The position numbers were made by a program, and so were the translations under genes. The notes under the pieces are model-generated. The model was not told the DNA's origin, ran no database searches, and saw only the letters and a list, made by a program, of their open reading frames with translations. Shown in pieces: positions 35,906 to 47,012 of a stretch of DNA of 64,000 nt. Origin of the DNA: Paramarasmius palmivorus (lineage: Eukaryota > Basidiomycota > Agaricomycetes > Agaricales > Marasmiaceae). The DNA lies in contig JAYKXP010000174.1 of the NCBI GenBank assembly GCA_037176845.1, positions 24,875 through 88,874 of the forward strand, read 5' to 3'. Each line of letters opens with the position of its first letter. Positions within the stretch are counted from its first letter, which is position 1.

Positions 35906-37210
35906 ATGTCTACAATTCCGTCGAAACGACCTTCAGATTTTGCCAATCTCTCGACGCCAAAGAGGGCGAAGGAAATTAGTAAAACTGCAGAGTCGTATGG
36001 GTAAGTTTCATCGTTTCAGCGCATCACTCAGGCTACTAGTATATCTCGAGTTTTACTTATCTGAGGCCAGGTCATCACCACCATCGGAGCGCTCAAGTGA
36101 CAATGTGGAGGAAGACACTCATCCATCAGCTACAAGTTCAACTCGTCGTGAAGATAGTTCAATCAAAGGCGATTCAGAACTTAGTCTCTCCGAAATCATC
36201 TCATCCTTGACGGCCTTTGCGGCGAACAAAGAGACGCATCTCATACGGGCCTCACAACGTATACAAACCTTGGAGATCGAGAAAACTAAAATAAAAGAAG
36301 AGAAAGATCGCGTCTCAGCCAGCCTCTCCGAAGAAGAAACGCAGTGTCGTCGTTTGTCAAACAAGGTCAAAACTGTTGAAGCGGAAAGGGACGAGCTATC
36401 CAGAGATTTAGGAGATGTCAAGCGCGGGAAGGATAAGTTGGACATCGAAGTTTGCAAGCTTCGCAAGGAGAATACAAAGTTGATGCAACGATGGGATGAG
36501 GAGGTCAAACGTTTGAAGAGCGAGTTGGATAAAGCGCAGGCCTCCCCAGCAACGGAAAGCGCCGGAGGCGAGGCAGAAAGTATCACGTTGGAGCAGTTCA
36601 GGAGCAGATACAGTATGGTTCGAAACATTGAAGCTGATGGGAAAATCATCCGAGCCGGCGATAGGTAATGTATCAGTTTGCTTGATCTACAAAGGCACGC
36701 TGACCTCTGCGTAGTGTGTACATTAACTCTCTTACTGGTGAGCCCAGACTAAGAGTACGAATAAAAAACATCGGAAGAAATCGCGTACTGGAACATACGT
36801 TGAAGCTTACAGGCTGTGCTCTGGGCCCGAGGCGGTCAAACTCTTGTCTGAGAAGTGCGCTACTACTGGTACCCGTTCATTACATGTACGCTCATTTCTC
36901 TGTACGGTTGTCAGTCAGTGACCAACAAATATAGCATTGGAATCCTGGGGAGCTTGGGAGCAACTGAGCTGATCGTAACTGATCAAGTTCATATCGTCTC
37001 TCTGGACAGAGTGATAGGTACGTCTAACCCTTCCTGTCAAATCAGCATCTAAGAAGTTCCCTGATAGAATCGATGGATTATGGTATTATTCAAGGACGAG
37101 AAACGGCTACAATCAAACCACCATTTCCGGACACTATAACCATTCAACAGATTACCACACTCGACATATCCTCAAGTAATAAAATAATCCCCGACGAACC
37201 ATCCAACTAA
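35906..37210 (+). CDS. Coiled-coil protein of unknown function (336 aa)
   Basis: Exons 35906-36000, 36071-36664, 36715-36737, 36813-36885, 36935-37017 and 37068-37210 total 1011 bases and stay in frame. Residues 1-60 are polar with a basic PKRAKE patch that could be a nuclear signal. About residues 85-200 form a long coiled-coil (LEIEKTKIKEEKDRV, VEAERDELSRDLGDVKRGKD). The C-terminal 120 residues are shorter exons with SLGATELIVTDQVHIVSLD and end IIPDEPSN. No catalytic motif is visible and I do not recognise the family. The start is the first ATG in frame with the coil after splicing. The choice of exon 4 is the least certain part. A similarly built gene lies at 47013-47850 on the other strand. 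Confidence 0.65.
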
Positions 37211-38752
37211 AGGTAGAGTTTAAACCTTCCGCGATGATTACTGAATGAAGAAAAACTCTAGGAATGCTCCAAATGTCCCAAGTGCGATCACATCTATGAC
37301 CCAGTGGAAGGCTGAGCAACGCTTACTGTATCACTTGCAAAATTCTGGTTCCACACGAGCTGTCTCAAGAGGTTACCACAAACCCGGACCCAGAAGCAAA
37401 GTAGAACAACCCCATCGAAATACACTGAGTGTGTTGATAAATCTCGCCAGAATGTCCTATTGTGCGAGGTTTGGAAATATGCCCGGTGAATGGGGTTATA
37501 GCGGGAAACGGTGCGGTGATCGAATGTGTTCGCAACTGGGCAAAAGATCGCGGTGGCCTCGGTACTGGAGGAGTGAACTGGGAAAATGATTGGGATACGG
37601 GAGAATGAGAAATACTACGGCGGCGAGCAAGGAATGAGTTTGTTGACTTCATGCTGTCTCTTGTGCGGAATGGGAAGTTAGCCCTCATGCGTGCCCAACT
37701 TGTGGGCGAGGGATATAAGACTTGTCATGGTCCTATCTGCTTGTGATGTTAAGTATTCTTGTTGAGTTGTCTGGAGCGAAGTACATGCATGTCATTGGAG
37801 GAACTCGGATCTGGCTTCGGCCGAGCATAGTAGGTATATGTTGTTTAAGTGTAGTATTTGAGTGCAAGTGCTACTGTCAAATCTTTGCTCTCCTAGCTCG
37901 TCTGGACGTACCTTTGAGCCGAAGAAATGGTTTCAACTTACACAACGCAAGGAAAGAAATGCTGACCCAACTGACTAGGACTACGGTATGTTTCCGGTTC
38001 GGACACGCACTTTCTTGGGGTACACACTCCAGGTGCAGGCCTCGGTGGGAAAGCACTGAACGTTAACGGACGCTTACTAAATTTGAATATGAAATGACGC
38101 CCAAGTTCTTTCTTGCTCTTGATTGGACATCATTTCAATTGCTCTCAAAGCAATCTCACTGATCAAAATGATAAAATCCGTAGATGACTATCGCTAAATA
38201 GGCCCATGATACGGAGCTGTTTAGGCAGCCGAAGCGTTGAAGTGGACACCCCACACAAACCTAGAATTTGTTGCAAGATTGGAACCAAGTATGGAATAAC
38301 CTAAATCGAGCTCTTCCGGAAGTACTGATCATTGCTTCGCAGGAGATTTGTGACGTATGTTGTTTTTCTGATGATGGAACGAGAAGGTCACCTACAGCCT
38401 AGACGAGCATGTCTAGTCCTTATTCTCGTCGAGTTTGGGATACGCACCGTCACATTCACCTCATTGCCATCAATCACGCCTTCTTTCCTTTGCGATCCAC
38501 TCTCGACATAGCTCCGCATTCCGCATTGTGAACATTGTTCGAATGCGTCATTGAGCTTGGAACTGAATGTTTAATATACCCTTACAAAGTCATGTCATGT
38601 AAATTCATGGTATTGTCATTCAAACGTGTTCGTGTTCATTTCGCAGCGTCGTTGCGTATCATTGCCATATGATCGTACCTCTAGACCATACAAGAGAATG
38701 ACATAGAAGATGACTCTGTATTTTGTGGGGCCCCCCCTACGATTTTGGAGCT
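37211..38752. other. Intergenic region; possible cysteine-rich exon at 37258-37360
   Basis: After an AG at about 37260 the frame reads ECSKCPKCDHIYDPVEG, and further on YCITCKILVPHEL in another frame; the Cys spacing resembles a small zinc-binding unit. It follows the stop of the coiled-coil gene and may be an alternative last exon or a relic. The rest of the region shows no gene. Confidence 0.3.
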
Positions 38753-38759
38753 ATATAAA
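38753..38759 (+). promoter_or_regulatory. TATA box of hydrophobin pseudogene 1
   Basis: TATATAAA lies about 66 bases before the first ATG of the pseudogene, so its promoter is preserved. Confidence 0.45.
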
Positions 38760-38818
38760 GCGCTGAAACTCTCGCTATTCGGCACTGAAAACCCTTCAGT
38801 AGTTCTCTAGCACTCCTG

Positions 38819-39405
38819 ATGGACATGAGTTCAAAGTCGCCACTCTCGCTGCTTTCTCCGCTCTTTGCCGCTGCGAGTCCAATCGACCTGCCGACTCTCA
38901 GTCTCCCAGGTCTACCCACTCTGACTATTCCTGGTCTCCCTTCTTTTCGCCGACGCTCCCTGCCATCCCAGCGTCTCAATGCAACACCGGACCCGTTCAG
39001 GTACGAAAAAAACCTCACCTCGAATACCAATGCTAGGCTCATCTCACTTATATGCAATAGTGTTGCAACACCGTACAGAGTGCCGACAGTAACCCCGTAT
39101 CTGTGATCCTGGGGGCTCCACTCGGTGTCGTTCTCCCAGGACTTGAATGTCCAGGTTGGGGCTTACATTGTACCCCTATCACGTCATTGGACGGGAGGCA
39201 ATTCTTGGTATGCAATTACTCTTCACTTTTTGTTACAGACTCGAAACTAATCTACTCAATAGCACCGCCGATCCGGTGTGTTGCGAGAATTATCACTTTC
39301 AGTAAGTATCGCATAACTTGATTAGTTCTCGTTCAGTGTTCTGACTTTCGTTCGGTAGATGGTCTCATCGCTATTGGGTGTGTCCCCGTGAATATCAACC
39401 TCTAA
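38819..39405 (+). pseudogene. Hydrophobin pseudogene 1 (frameshifted)
   Basis: All eight cysteines of a class I hydrophobin can still be found: CNTGPVQ and [14 protein letters not shown] across intron 39001-39060, GLHCTPIT, GGNSC across intron 39208-39262, VCCENYHF before GTAAGT at 39302, and LIAIGCVPVNINL before TAA at 39405. They lie in different frames. The signal-peptide frame from ATG 38819 does not reach the first cysteine in frame. Between 39180 and 39201 the sequence is two bases shorter than in copy 2, which keeps that part in frame. All splice sites remain good. A repeated LPTLSLPGLPTLTIPGLP stretch follows the signal. Confidence 0.75.
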
Positions 39406-39689
39406 GTCACTCCCTTGTACATTTCGTGGTTGTGGATGTATACGTGCCCTGTGGATGTTTTAGTACTACACTCGAACACGAAGTACTGTAATTGTATGGA
39501 CTTCCCGAAATGAAACGTAGCATCCAGGTTCTGTTAACAAGCTATATTCCGAGTCCCAGGTCAAAGAGGTAGTAGTCGAAAAGAGAATGTCTTCAAGCAT
39601 GGATGAAGACATCTAAGTATTAGGTGGGCATCGGAGTTTTCGTAGAACAAGGATGTTCCAAAGGTTTGGGTATTCTTGACACCCTAGCC

Positions 39690-40374
39690 TCATGGTCGAT
39701 TTGAGTTATGTGTTATTGCACTGAGAAAGGTTGAAGAAAGGTATATGCACGAGTAGTCGGAATAGCTGTTCAACAAAATCTTCGAGGGGACACTGATTTC
39801 GAACCATGACGATGGCGATTTCAGGCTACGCTCGCGATCATCAACTTGCAGAAATGCCGACGAATATAGGTGAAGATCAGGAAAGGGCTGAGCTGAATGG
39901 CGAGGTAGAAGGAAAGAGTAAGGGAGGATCTCTGCAGGGAGCTTTAGGATAAGATGGAATGACGATTTGACTGCGTCTAGTAAGGAGAAAGACGACTGAG
40001 GAGTAGTGTTTTTGTTGGCACGTCTCCTCAATCCTGTCATTCTCACGTGAAAGAGCGCCTGTGGTTCTAAGGAATAATATCAGGGTGAATCGGTCGTCGT
40101 GGGCTCGTTCATTGGTAACGCGATTTGGTGGTGGTTGAAGGACTGAAAGCGTATCATGACACGAAAGAGAAGGATGCAAAAAGGTGCTCACCAATTCCTA
40201 TGCTCTGCTACGACCTCTGCGAGTACAAGAAGTAACCACAAACGTTTTGTCTCGGGTAATGGCAGCCGATGAACAGATACGAGGTAACCATCGAATCCTG
40301 CTTTTGCATAGAAGCACCCAGCGACAAGTTCAGATAAGCTAGCTGGGAGTGAAGTAAAGGAATCAATCATCACG
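39690..40374 (-). pseudogene. F-box-like family, 5' relic
   Basis: The minus strand carries CHDTLSVLQPPPNRVTNERAHDDRF (key residues H-D-D-R-F) and DRIEETCQ, matching SSAFKSSSRPNIKPP, ERALDDRFPF and LRIEETHQ of the copy at 32036-33785, and a preserved donor (GGAATTG before GTGAGC at about 40190). The F-box helix is reduced to KLPAEILPYSFLLPR and then the match ends. A parallel relic is at 49317-49786. Confidence 0.5.
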
Positions 40375-40559
40375 ATCTAGAATCGAGGCTCATGGCGTAG
40401 ACTAAGATAGTTGACTGTGGTATAGAGGAACGCTGCAAAGAAACGGAGGCCATGAAAAAAACGCGCACTGTCACAGACACGTGATTTTATCTGATACGAC
40501 ATCTTACAAGTGTACATGCGTAGGGATATATCCTGGTGAAGACCAGAGGCCATTTATCG

Positions 40560-42376
40560 CTATGGCCCAACAGAGCGAATCAGATACTCCAACATCCCTA
40601 CCCTCATATGCGTTACCTCCAAATCCAACCTCCCCTTCTCTTGCACGGCTTTTAACCTCTCCACATCCAATCTCGACGCTGTACCCCCAACCCTCAGATG
40701 CAACGTTTCCAGTCCCTCATCCACTCTCACCTCCATCATATCCTCAAACACGCCCCACAACCAATCCTTTTCAACACTCAACTTCAACACCTTCAAACGC
40801 GGCACTACCCAAAACGCTCCATCCCTCTTCTCCTGCAGCATCAATAACAGCACTTCGTCCGCTAGTTTATCCTGGTCTGCCCCCGAGTCTCCAACGACGT
40901 CCTCAAGGACAAGTTCTTCCAGCCCCGGCACATGAGCCAAGACGTAACATACATTCCTAATCGTAAACGGCAGCTTTCGCATCTTTAGCACCTTCAAAGT
41001 GTCTCTTCTCTCCAGACGATCAACGAGTTCCGTGATCCCCGCAAGGAGACACACGCACGTTGGGCTCTTGTAGGTGTTCGGATATGGATAGGTAGCGACT
41101 TCCAGCGAGGTAAGAGAAGGCGCAGAGATTTGGTCGAGGAAATGAGCGATAGCCATGCTGGGATCACGACATATACATTCGTTGTGGATCTTGATTGCGA
41201 AAGATGTGAGATTAGGAAGGATATGCGTGAGTAGACGGTCTAGTTTCGGTGTTCCACCAAGATGGACTTCGCCAAAATCATGCGAGTGAGGGTCGTGTGA
41301 GACGATGGCGTGTATCCTCGCAGAGACAAGAGTGCTTTTACAAGCCAGCAAAGCAGCGAGCGCCGTTTCGACGGGGATGGATGTCAATTCTAGGTTGACC
41401 AGAGACGCGAATAGTGCCGAGGTTCCACGGACATGCGATAACGGCATCTTTGGCGCATCTAGGCAGAGCGATACGAGATTAGGGCACGCCTTCTGTATCT
41501 TCTTGACGAGATTCACCCCTTTCCCCTCAAACTCGCAAGTCAAGCCCCCAAAATCCACCTCAAAATCCCTGACCTCCCTCACAAACTTCTTCATATTATC
41601 CAACACCCGAGCAACTCCCACGGCATTCGCACTCTTCAGACTAGAAGACAAGCTTACGTCTTCGGCCAGCGCCCCTGCTTTCTTATATGACTTTTCCACA
41701 GGTGTTTGCCTAGGACCTCTCTGCGAGTGTTTAGGACGTGTAAAGTGAAATGATTTGTCAGGCCGCCTGTACCGCGTTGGAGAGCGAGTTTCAAACGCTG
41801 AGCGATTGTAGGCAGGGGCGAGGACATTGGTTTCCCAGAAGAGACGAACGTATTCCAGAGTTGTGGAGTGGAAGACTAACGTCCTCGCCAGATACTTTGA
41901 TACACGTATGAAGAGCGAATAGGTCCGCAGGAAGAGTAGTTAGCGTTGATAACGAGCTCATCTGAGCGCGCAAAGAGAGGTTGTGAGAGAGGATCTCTGC
42001 AGGTAACTTTCGGATTGGAGCGTATAAGGATGTTGAGTTGTCGTTGTTGGGTTTCAGATAGTCGATTTGCGGAAGTATCATTGCAATGCTTCATTCCTGA
42101 ATACAATGGAGTCAGCGTTCTCCTGACGCGCTTTCTTCGCCGAGGTTGCAATCGTACTGGCGTGTATGTGGTTCGTTATAGGCCCTTGTCCATCGGATAG
42201 AGACGTATGGGGATGAGAGAAGGAGTTCTAAACGCTGGCTATCAATGGCGGTTTCTTGAGGCGCTATTGTTCGCTTGCTCCTTGGGAGAACGTCAACAAC
42301 GGGAAAGAGAGAAGGAATACCAGACACATGCTCACCGCCGGTTTCGTGTCCTATTCGCCTCCTTATTCTTCATCAT
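40560..42376 (-). pseudogene. F-box-like leucine-rich protein, 5' part broken, 3' frame open
   Basis: Exon 1 (42376-42336, ATG ATG AAG..., ending CCGGCG before GTGAGC) and the start of exon 2 (SKRTIAPQETAIDSQRLELLLSSPY, key residues D-S-Q-R-L) match the copy at 17090, but then several indels scramble the coiled-coil and F-box part (YAPIRKLPAEILSHNLSLRA near 42040 is still readable). From about 41700 down to the stop at 40560 a single open frame of some 375 codons encodes the whole leucine-rich half, e.g. EVDFGGLTCEFEGKGVNLVK, ICRDPSMAIAHFLDQISAPS and DWLWGVFEDMMEVRVDEGLE. No ATG precedes this frame closely, so translation would need an internal start. Confidence 0.65.
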
Positions 42377-42489
42377 CTTCGTACCAAGACACTTCAAACC
42401 CTTTCTGAATAGGCGAGAAACGTATACCAGGGGACGTGTCACAGAGCGATTGAAGGAGATGGTAGACGTTGAAAATTGAAAAGAATGGG

Positions 42490-42960
42490 TTACTCGAACG
42501 GAGTTTGAACCGCTCTTGATCAGGTGACGATATCCCAAAGAGGAAAGTAGATTTTGTGAACGTGAAGTGCCTGAGGACTATACGAATACAGTGGACACGG
42601 TATAGGCGCCTAGGCTCTAATACAATATATCATCAAATAACGCGTGTATGCATGGTGGTGACGGATCCTCATAAAGAGAGTTCATACAGAGCATATACCG
42701 CGTTCAACAGGCGCCATTTAGCGCCGCGGTTCGGCAGTGGCCGGATCAAACCTAAAATCTACAACTGTACAGTTGTTCGGTAACTCCCGGCGGCGCGCGT
42801 CCTTCGCATTGATGCAGCTTCACCAACCGCAGGATTGAAGATCGAGCCGCATGATAGTCTCCTGTAAGCAGATGGTATAGCTTATTTTGTAGTGACGGAG
42901 GGTATACCGTGGCATGAAGGTTCATTATAGTTCATCGATAATGGCATATTCTAGCGGAAA
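42490..42960. repeat. Duplicated noncoding block, copy 1
   Basis: This block closely matches 51090-51540, e.g. GACGATATCCCAAAGAGGAA, TTTTGTGAACGTGAAGTGCC, CCTAAAATCTACAACTGTAC, TCTCCTGTAAGCAGA and AGCGGAAAGAGATACCCACA are shared. It contains no open frame of note. It separates the F-box-like gene (-) from the NLR-like relic (+) in both copies and may include divergent promoters. Confidence 0.65.
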
Positions 42961-43079
42961 GAGATACCCACATTCATCAAAATTTTATTCACCACAAGGT
43001 AGCGGTTGACGTACTTTGTTCGCCCGCACATTAAAAAGATGTTCAAAATCACCGGAGCTGCGGGAGGGCGCCGCCGCTG

Positions 43080-43760
43080 GCAACTAAATGTGGTGTCCAA
43101 TACAGGCAGAGGTTCAAAAAGAAATGGTTATCTACAAGCGACGCACGGTCAATGATCCCCTCACGCTATCAGTGAGGATGGAGCATTTGGCCTTGTCACC
43201 AAATCGAAGGACAATGTTGACTTCCGCACTCCTATCTACCCAGACAGAAGAGCACCCTACTTCTGCGCGGGAAGCTCGGTCAGGAACTCTTGGTGTGGAG
43301 TAAAAGATAGAATACATCGAGCTCGAGACACACACAGAGGGAGTATACACTCGATATATATGAGTACTTACTCACATCCAGAGGATGTCGTTGTGGATAT
43401 TTGACTTACTGATGGCCGAGTTACATGCTGACTCTGGTTTGTGCAGATCAAGTGATGAATTTCTGGAACACACCATCAATAATAGCAGACTTCGATAACG
43501 CACTCTGCAGCTAAGAAAGAGTTTCGTTGAGCACCGGAGAAGTGACGGCTGTAGCCGTCTTATACCCATAGAAAGCTGGAGACCCTAGGTGTGCTGAATT
43601 CGGTAGTGTTATTTTGCTGGGTGATTGTACAATCTCGGAACGGGAGAATCTATCCTCTGGATCTCAGGCACCACGATTGCTGGCTGCGTGAAGGATCCCT
43701 CGATCGGCACCCTACACAAGCTAGCTATAAAGGGTCAGACTCATTTTCAGGGCTTCTTCA
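43080..43760 (+). pseudogene. NLR-like gene relic, copy 1 (truncated)
   Basis: QAEVQKEMVIYKRRTVNDPL and RMEHLALSPNRRTM (43110-43210) match QAEVQKEMVIHKRSAVKDHL and RIEHLALSPDQTSM at 52598-52700. QVMNFWNTPSIIADFDNA-like and RKSFVEHRRS-like stretches (43450-43560) match QVMDFLEYAINNRSDFN and EKAFRRDQAELAV of the second copy. About 110 bases that in copy 2 encode the NACHT-like FFGHRGGANRDPN part are absent here (junction near 43640). Several stops and shifts interrupt it. Confidence 0.5.
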
Positions 43761-44058
43761 ACACGGCTAAACAAAAAGTGCCCGTGGCAGCTACCTGCGA
43801 ATCATCATGATCATGATATAAGTGATTCTTACCTCCTCGAAATGGAACAAGGCAATGCTAAGTATAAATCTTACTCCTACCACGAATAATCTCTCGTCTT
43901 CTTCTGCTTGATGTATGATGGAGCAATAACATCTGTCGAACTTCTCATCTTGACAGATTCCCATCTGGAGGAGATATTATTACTCCACCTCTTCCGATCT
44001 CGTACGCAACAGCTGTTACATATCATTTAAGTTCTGTCATGAATAAACAACTCGAGTC

Positions 44059-44064
44059 TATAAG
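44059..44064 (+). promoter_or_regulatory. TATA-like box of family A copy 3
   Basis: TATAAG, 70 bases before the start codon, at the same place as the TATATATAG of the sister gene (56794). Confidence 0.35.
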
Positions 44065-44128
44065 TGAAGATTCATGCGCAATTCTAAAAGAATCCCCTCC
44101 ATCCACACTCCCCCTAACCACATCCGCG

Positions 44129-45614
44129 ATGGATCAGGATACCTTTGGCAGCACCAATTTTGTGAGCGATACTTAAATTAGTGTTTCATCTAGCTCACGC
44201 TTTATGACTAGCTTGGCTGCATCTTCTACGGTACAACACTTGCTCACGAACTTCACTGAGTTTGACCCTTGGCCTAGGATGCTATATTGTACTGTTCTCC
44301 CAAAGTCTCTACGTTCTCAAGAGCCTGAGGCGGAACCGAGACCACCGTCGGGTACAAGTCTTTCTCCTTAGCGCACTTTTCATCTTGTCAACAGCTATGC
44401 TCGCTGTGATGTTTGCAATTAATCACTTGAAGAGACTTGACCAGTACTCATTAATCATATGGTATGTATGCTATATTAACCTCTTCCAGTCAAGTCGCTG
44501 CAATTGTACGCTTAGGGCGCCTATTGTAAGATTGAGTTTGTTGTTCGTAGCAAAGTGAGCATTTTCCTTCTTTCAAAGTCATTATAGCTCATGAAATATT
44601 GCCAGCTTGATTGCAGATTCTATACTGGTGCGCTCGTTATTCAAAGGAGACCTTGGAAGTATAACGACTCAAGTAGTCGTTACAGCTTTGGCGTTGCTAT
44701 GTGGTGTGGGGAAAGCGGCGCAAAGTGATAGCCCTGCCCATGATTCTATGTCTCGCTAATCACGGTAGGTCCTGGGGGAATCTGTTTGTTCTTCCGAAGA
44801 ATGAAATTCAGTGTTTGTCTAGTTCTTGCCTTGGTGGTGATCTGCGGTTTTCGAGGCGGCTGGCAGTTCGCGTCGACCGGATTGCCTGATTACGATCCAT
44901 TGTTCTATGATTCGACTGGCAAAATCTTATCTGCCAGCTACATTACATTTGGTCTATATTTTGGGACCACCCTGACAAACATGTTACTTACAATTATGAT
45001 TGGTCAGTCCCCTACCATCGGAAAACTTAACTTTAACTCAGTGTACAAGTAGCTGGCCGTGTAGTGTTTATCTCCCGTCAAACACGAGCCATACTCGGTC
45101 CTAAACATGGGAATCTGTACACGCTCGTTGTCGCCGTCACGTATGTGAAAGTTCTTTCTTGTCATAGCGGGTGTTGATCATTCTTGCAGCATCGAGTCGG
45201 GACTGCTTTACCCAGTAATCCTCATAATGTATGCGGGATGCATGCTTGGCTTTCTAGAGACTTCAGAAAGTTACAATCCAAGACATCGGCTAGCAATTAC
45301 GGCGGATGTGATTCAGGAAGCAGTAATTCATGCATTAGTAAGTGGAACTCAAAGGTCGAGGACTCGATCCTGATGTGATGCGTTAGGGCATATCACAAAC
45401 ATTGATCATCGTGCGCATTGCGCTGGGCCTCAGCTTTTCCAGCGTGGACGAAGCCGTTGCCACTCTCGGAACAAACGGCAAAGAAGCCATTGCTCCAAAC
45501 CTACGGTCAGTTCTGGATATACCTCCAAGGAATCGACCTGTTTCCCGGCGTCATAGTTTCGACTCTTTGAAACATACTGTGTCTCGGTTGGACTCCGACA
45601 GTGACCGAGTCTAA
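44129..45614 (+). CDS. Seven-pass membrane protein, family A copy 3 (339 aa)
   Basis: Ten exons: 44129-44161, 44212-44230, 44278-44461, 44516-44554, 44606-44627, 44686-44764, 44823-45002, 45053-45140, 45190-45337 and 45387-45614 (1020 bases). Seven hydrophobic segments span about residues 10-32, 45-68, 80-106, 112-136, 165-190, 214-240 and 262-290. ILLWRCYVVWGKRRKVIALP, TNMLLTIMIAGRVVFISRQT, TIESGLLYPVILIMYAGC and TLIIVRIALGLSFSSVDEAV mark the family. The soluble tail of about 60 residues is serine/arginine rich (RRHSFDSLKHTVSRLDSDSD), possible phosphorylation sites. It is an intact member of an uncharacterised basidiomycete family, probably in the plasma or an internal membrane; ligand unknown. 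It belongs to the duplicated segment with the gene at 56865. Confidence 0.85.
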
Positions 45615-45902
45615 CAATAAAGGAAGTGAAGGAATGGCCCGGGTTACAGAAAGGAATATGTATAGACACTGCCGCACTATTTGCCCTATCACCCAAAAAA
45701 GGCCGACAACGTATTTCATTATTTCGACTGGTTAGCCACGCGTTAGATTCCTCGCTTTTATTGAGCACCCTCACACATTGCCGTCTACAACGATGGTCCA
45801 GACTAGTTGGAAACCAGGAATATACTCTATTTCCTCCTCAATTCGCTATAACCTGATTCGTCTGTGAGGGATATGGGGCTAACGTGATCATCTCGAAGAT
45901 CT

Positions 45903-45995
45903 TCACTTGTAGTATATCGGTCAGTACACCCATCTATCATTTGCCATACCAGTAAAGCTTCACGCAAAAGCTGAGTTCGATTCCCAGCCAGGGAG
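45903..45995 (+). pseudogene. tRNA-Asp-like relic with a 21-base insertion
   Basis: GTAGTATATCGGTCAGTA is a typical A-box region, and GAGTTCGATTCCCAGCCAGGGAG-type sequence forms a T-arm and the 3' acceptor strand of tRNA-Asp. The 5' strand (TCACTTG) pairs poorly with CAGGGA. The anticodon loop would read CT-ATC-A, then 21 extra bases sit where nuclear tRNA introns lie, then CACGCA. The anticodon stem does not pair. I read this as a decayed tRNA-Asp gene; a working intron-bearing tRNA is unlikely. Confidence 0.5.
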
Positions 45996-46077
45996 AATAC
46001 GATGCTTGTTCGCGGTTTTTAGTTCTCTCAATGGGTGGTTTCTAAAGCGGGAATCTGTATGTATCTCTTCGTGAAAC

Positions 46078-46679
46078 TTAACCTTTGCGCCAATGGAAGC
46101 AATAAAGAAATACACCATTGATAATGATATCTACTTGGACAATTATCAAAATCAACAAGCATGATGCATCCACCCAGCTCCAACATCTACAGCTGCTCCT
46201 TGAAACATTGAAACACTCTTCCATCCGCTTCGTCTCCATATTCATGTCATCATTTCCTTCCCTGGTCTCCCTAACTTCGTATGCCACCTTAACCGTCACT
46301 TTCTCCGCATCACCCCACTTCTCCTGCAACCAAGCAATCTCCACTTTTAACTCGTCGCTTTCGTCGGTGTTACTGTCCAGCTTGCTGTACACATGTATCA
46401 TCTACACTGGCAAAACCTTCAGAGATATCCTTCATGGCAGAGCTACGAAGGTAGAAAAGTATGACTGTGAGTAATCTCTTCACATTACGAGCTCTCTCAC
46501 CTATTTGATTTATGTGTCCCTTCTTCCTCTGCTTTGGACGTGCCCTCCAAGTCCGAGTCGGACGAGTCAGAATCGCGAGTAGGCTGTACCAGACTCGGGG
46601 TTTTTCGTGCACACGTGGATGCGGATGCCCCTTTTCGAGGGGCTTTGTGACCACGACTCCGAGACCGACTGGCAGGCAT
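46078..46679 (-). pseudogene. Coiled-coil gene, truncated or frameshifted copy
   Basis: From ATG 46679 the frame encodes an arginine/serine-rich start (MPASRSRSRGHKAPRKGAS) and an acidic DSDSSDSDLEGTSKAEEEG stretch, then a GTGAGA donor after AAT AG at about 46498. The same donor context (AAT AG before GTGAGT) closes exon 1 of the gene at 47013-47850. Exon 2 begins SAMKDISEGFASVDDT but stops at TAA (about 46376), while the coiled-coil part KLDSNTDESDELKVEIAWLQ continues in another frame to 46078. One shift near 46400 would explain this. Function unknown. Confidence 0.4.
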
Positions 46680-47012
46680 TGGAATGGAGAAGTTTTTGAG
46701 ATTGGTTCCAGTTGGCGGTACGGAAGTGGGGAGTGTAGGGAAATCAAAAAGGAACGTGTTTTAAATTGTCATAGCGTGAGAATAATTTGACCCTGACTGA
46801 TACACTGATATCCGGGTATCCGACGGACCAATTTAACAAGCGAAGCCGGGTACAGAAGGCAACAACGTGGCTTTCATATCGATTATCACAGTTTGAGCAG
46901 CGATAGCTTAGGCTTTGTGAAGCAGTGAAACCAACCTTCTGCATGAGCTAGTCACAACCATTATGGGTATCGGTTGCCACAGTACAAGAAAAATTCAAGA
47001 TAAAGCATTCGT

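Larger units (their letters stand above)
38753..45870. repeat. Segmental duplication, copy 1
   Basis: This stretch and 48489-58640 hold the same elements in the same order and orientation: hydrophobin pseudogene, 5' F-box relic, F-box-like copy, a conserved noncoding block, NLR-like relic and a family A seven-pass gene. Noncoding parts match as well as coding parts, which points to copying of the whole segment. Copy 1 lacks most of the NLR-like region. Confidence 0.7.

Noticed and set aside
36119..36649. Long minus-strand open frame (176 codons)
   Set aside because: It is the antisense shadow of the coiled-coil exon on +; serine/leucine-rich composition follows from the complementary codons.
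37245..38066. Open frames downstream of the coiled-coil gene as separate genes
   Set aside because: No start context, splice structure or recognisable product; only a short Cys-rich stretch is of interest.
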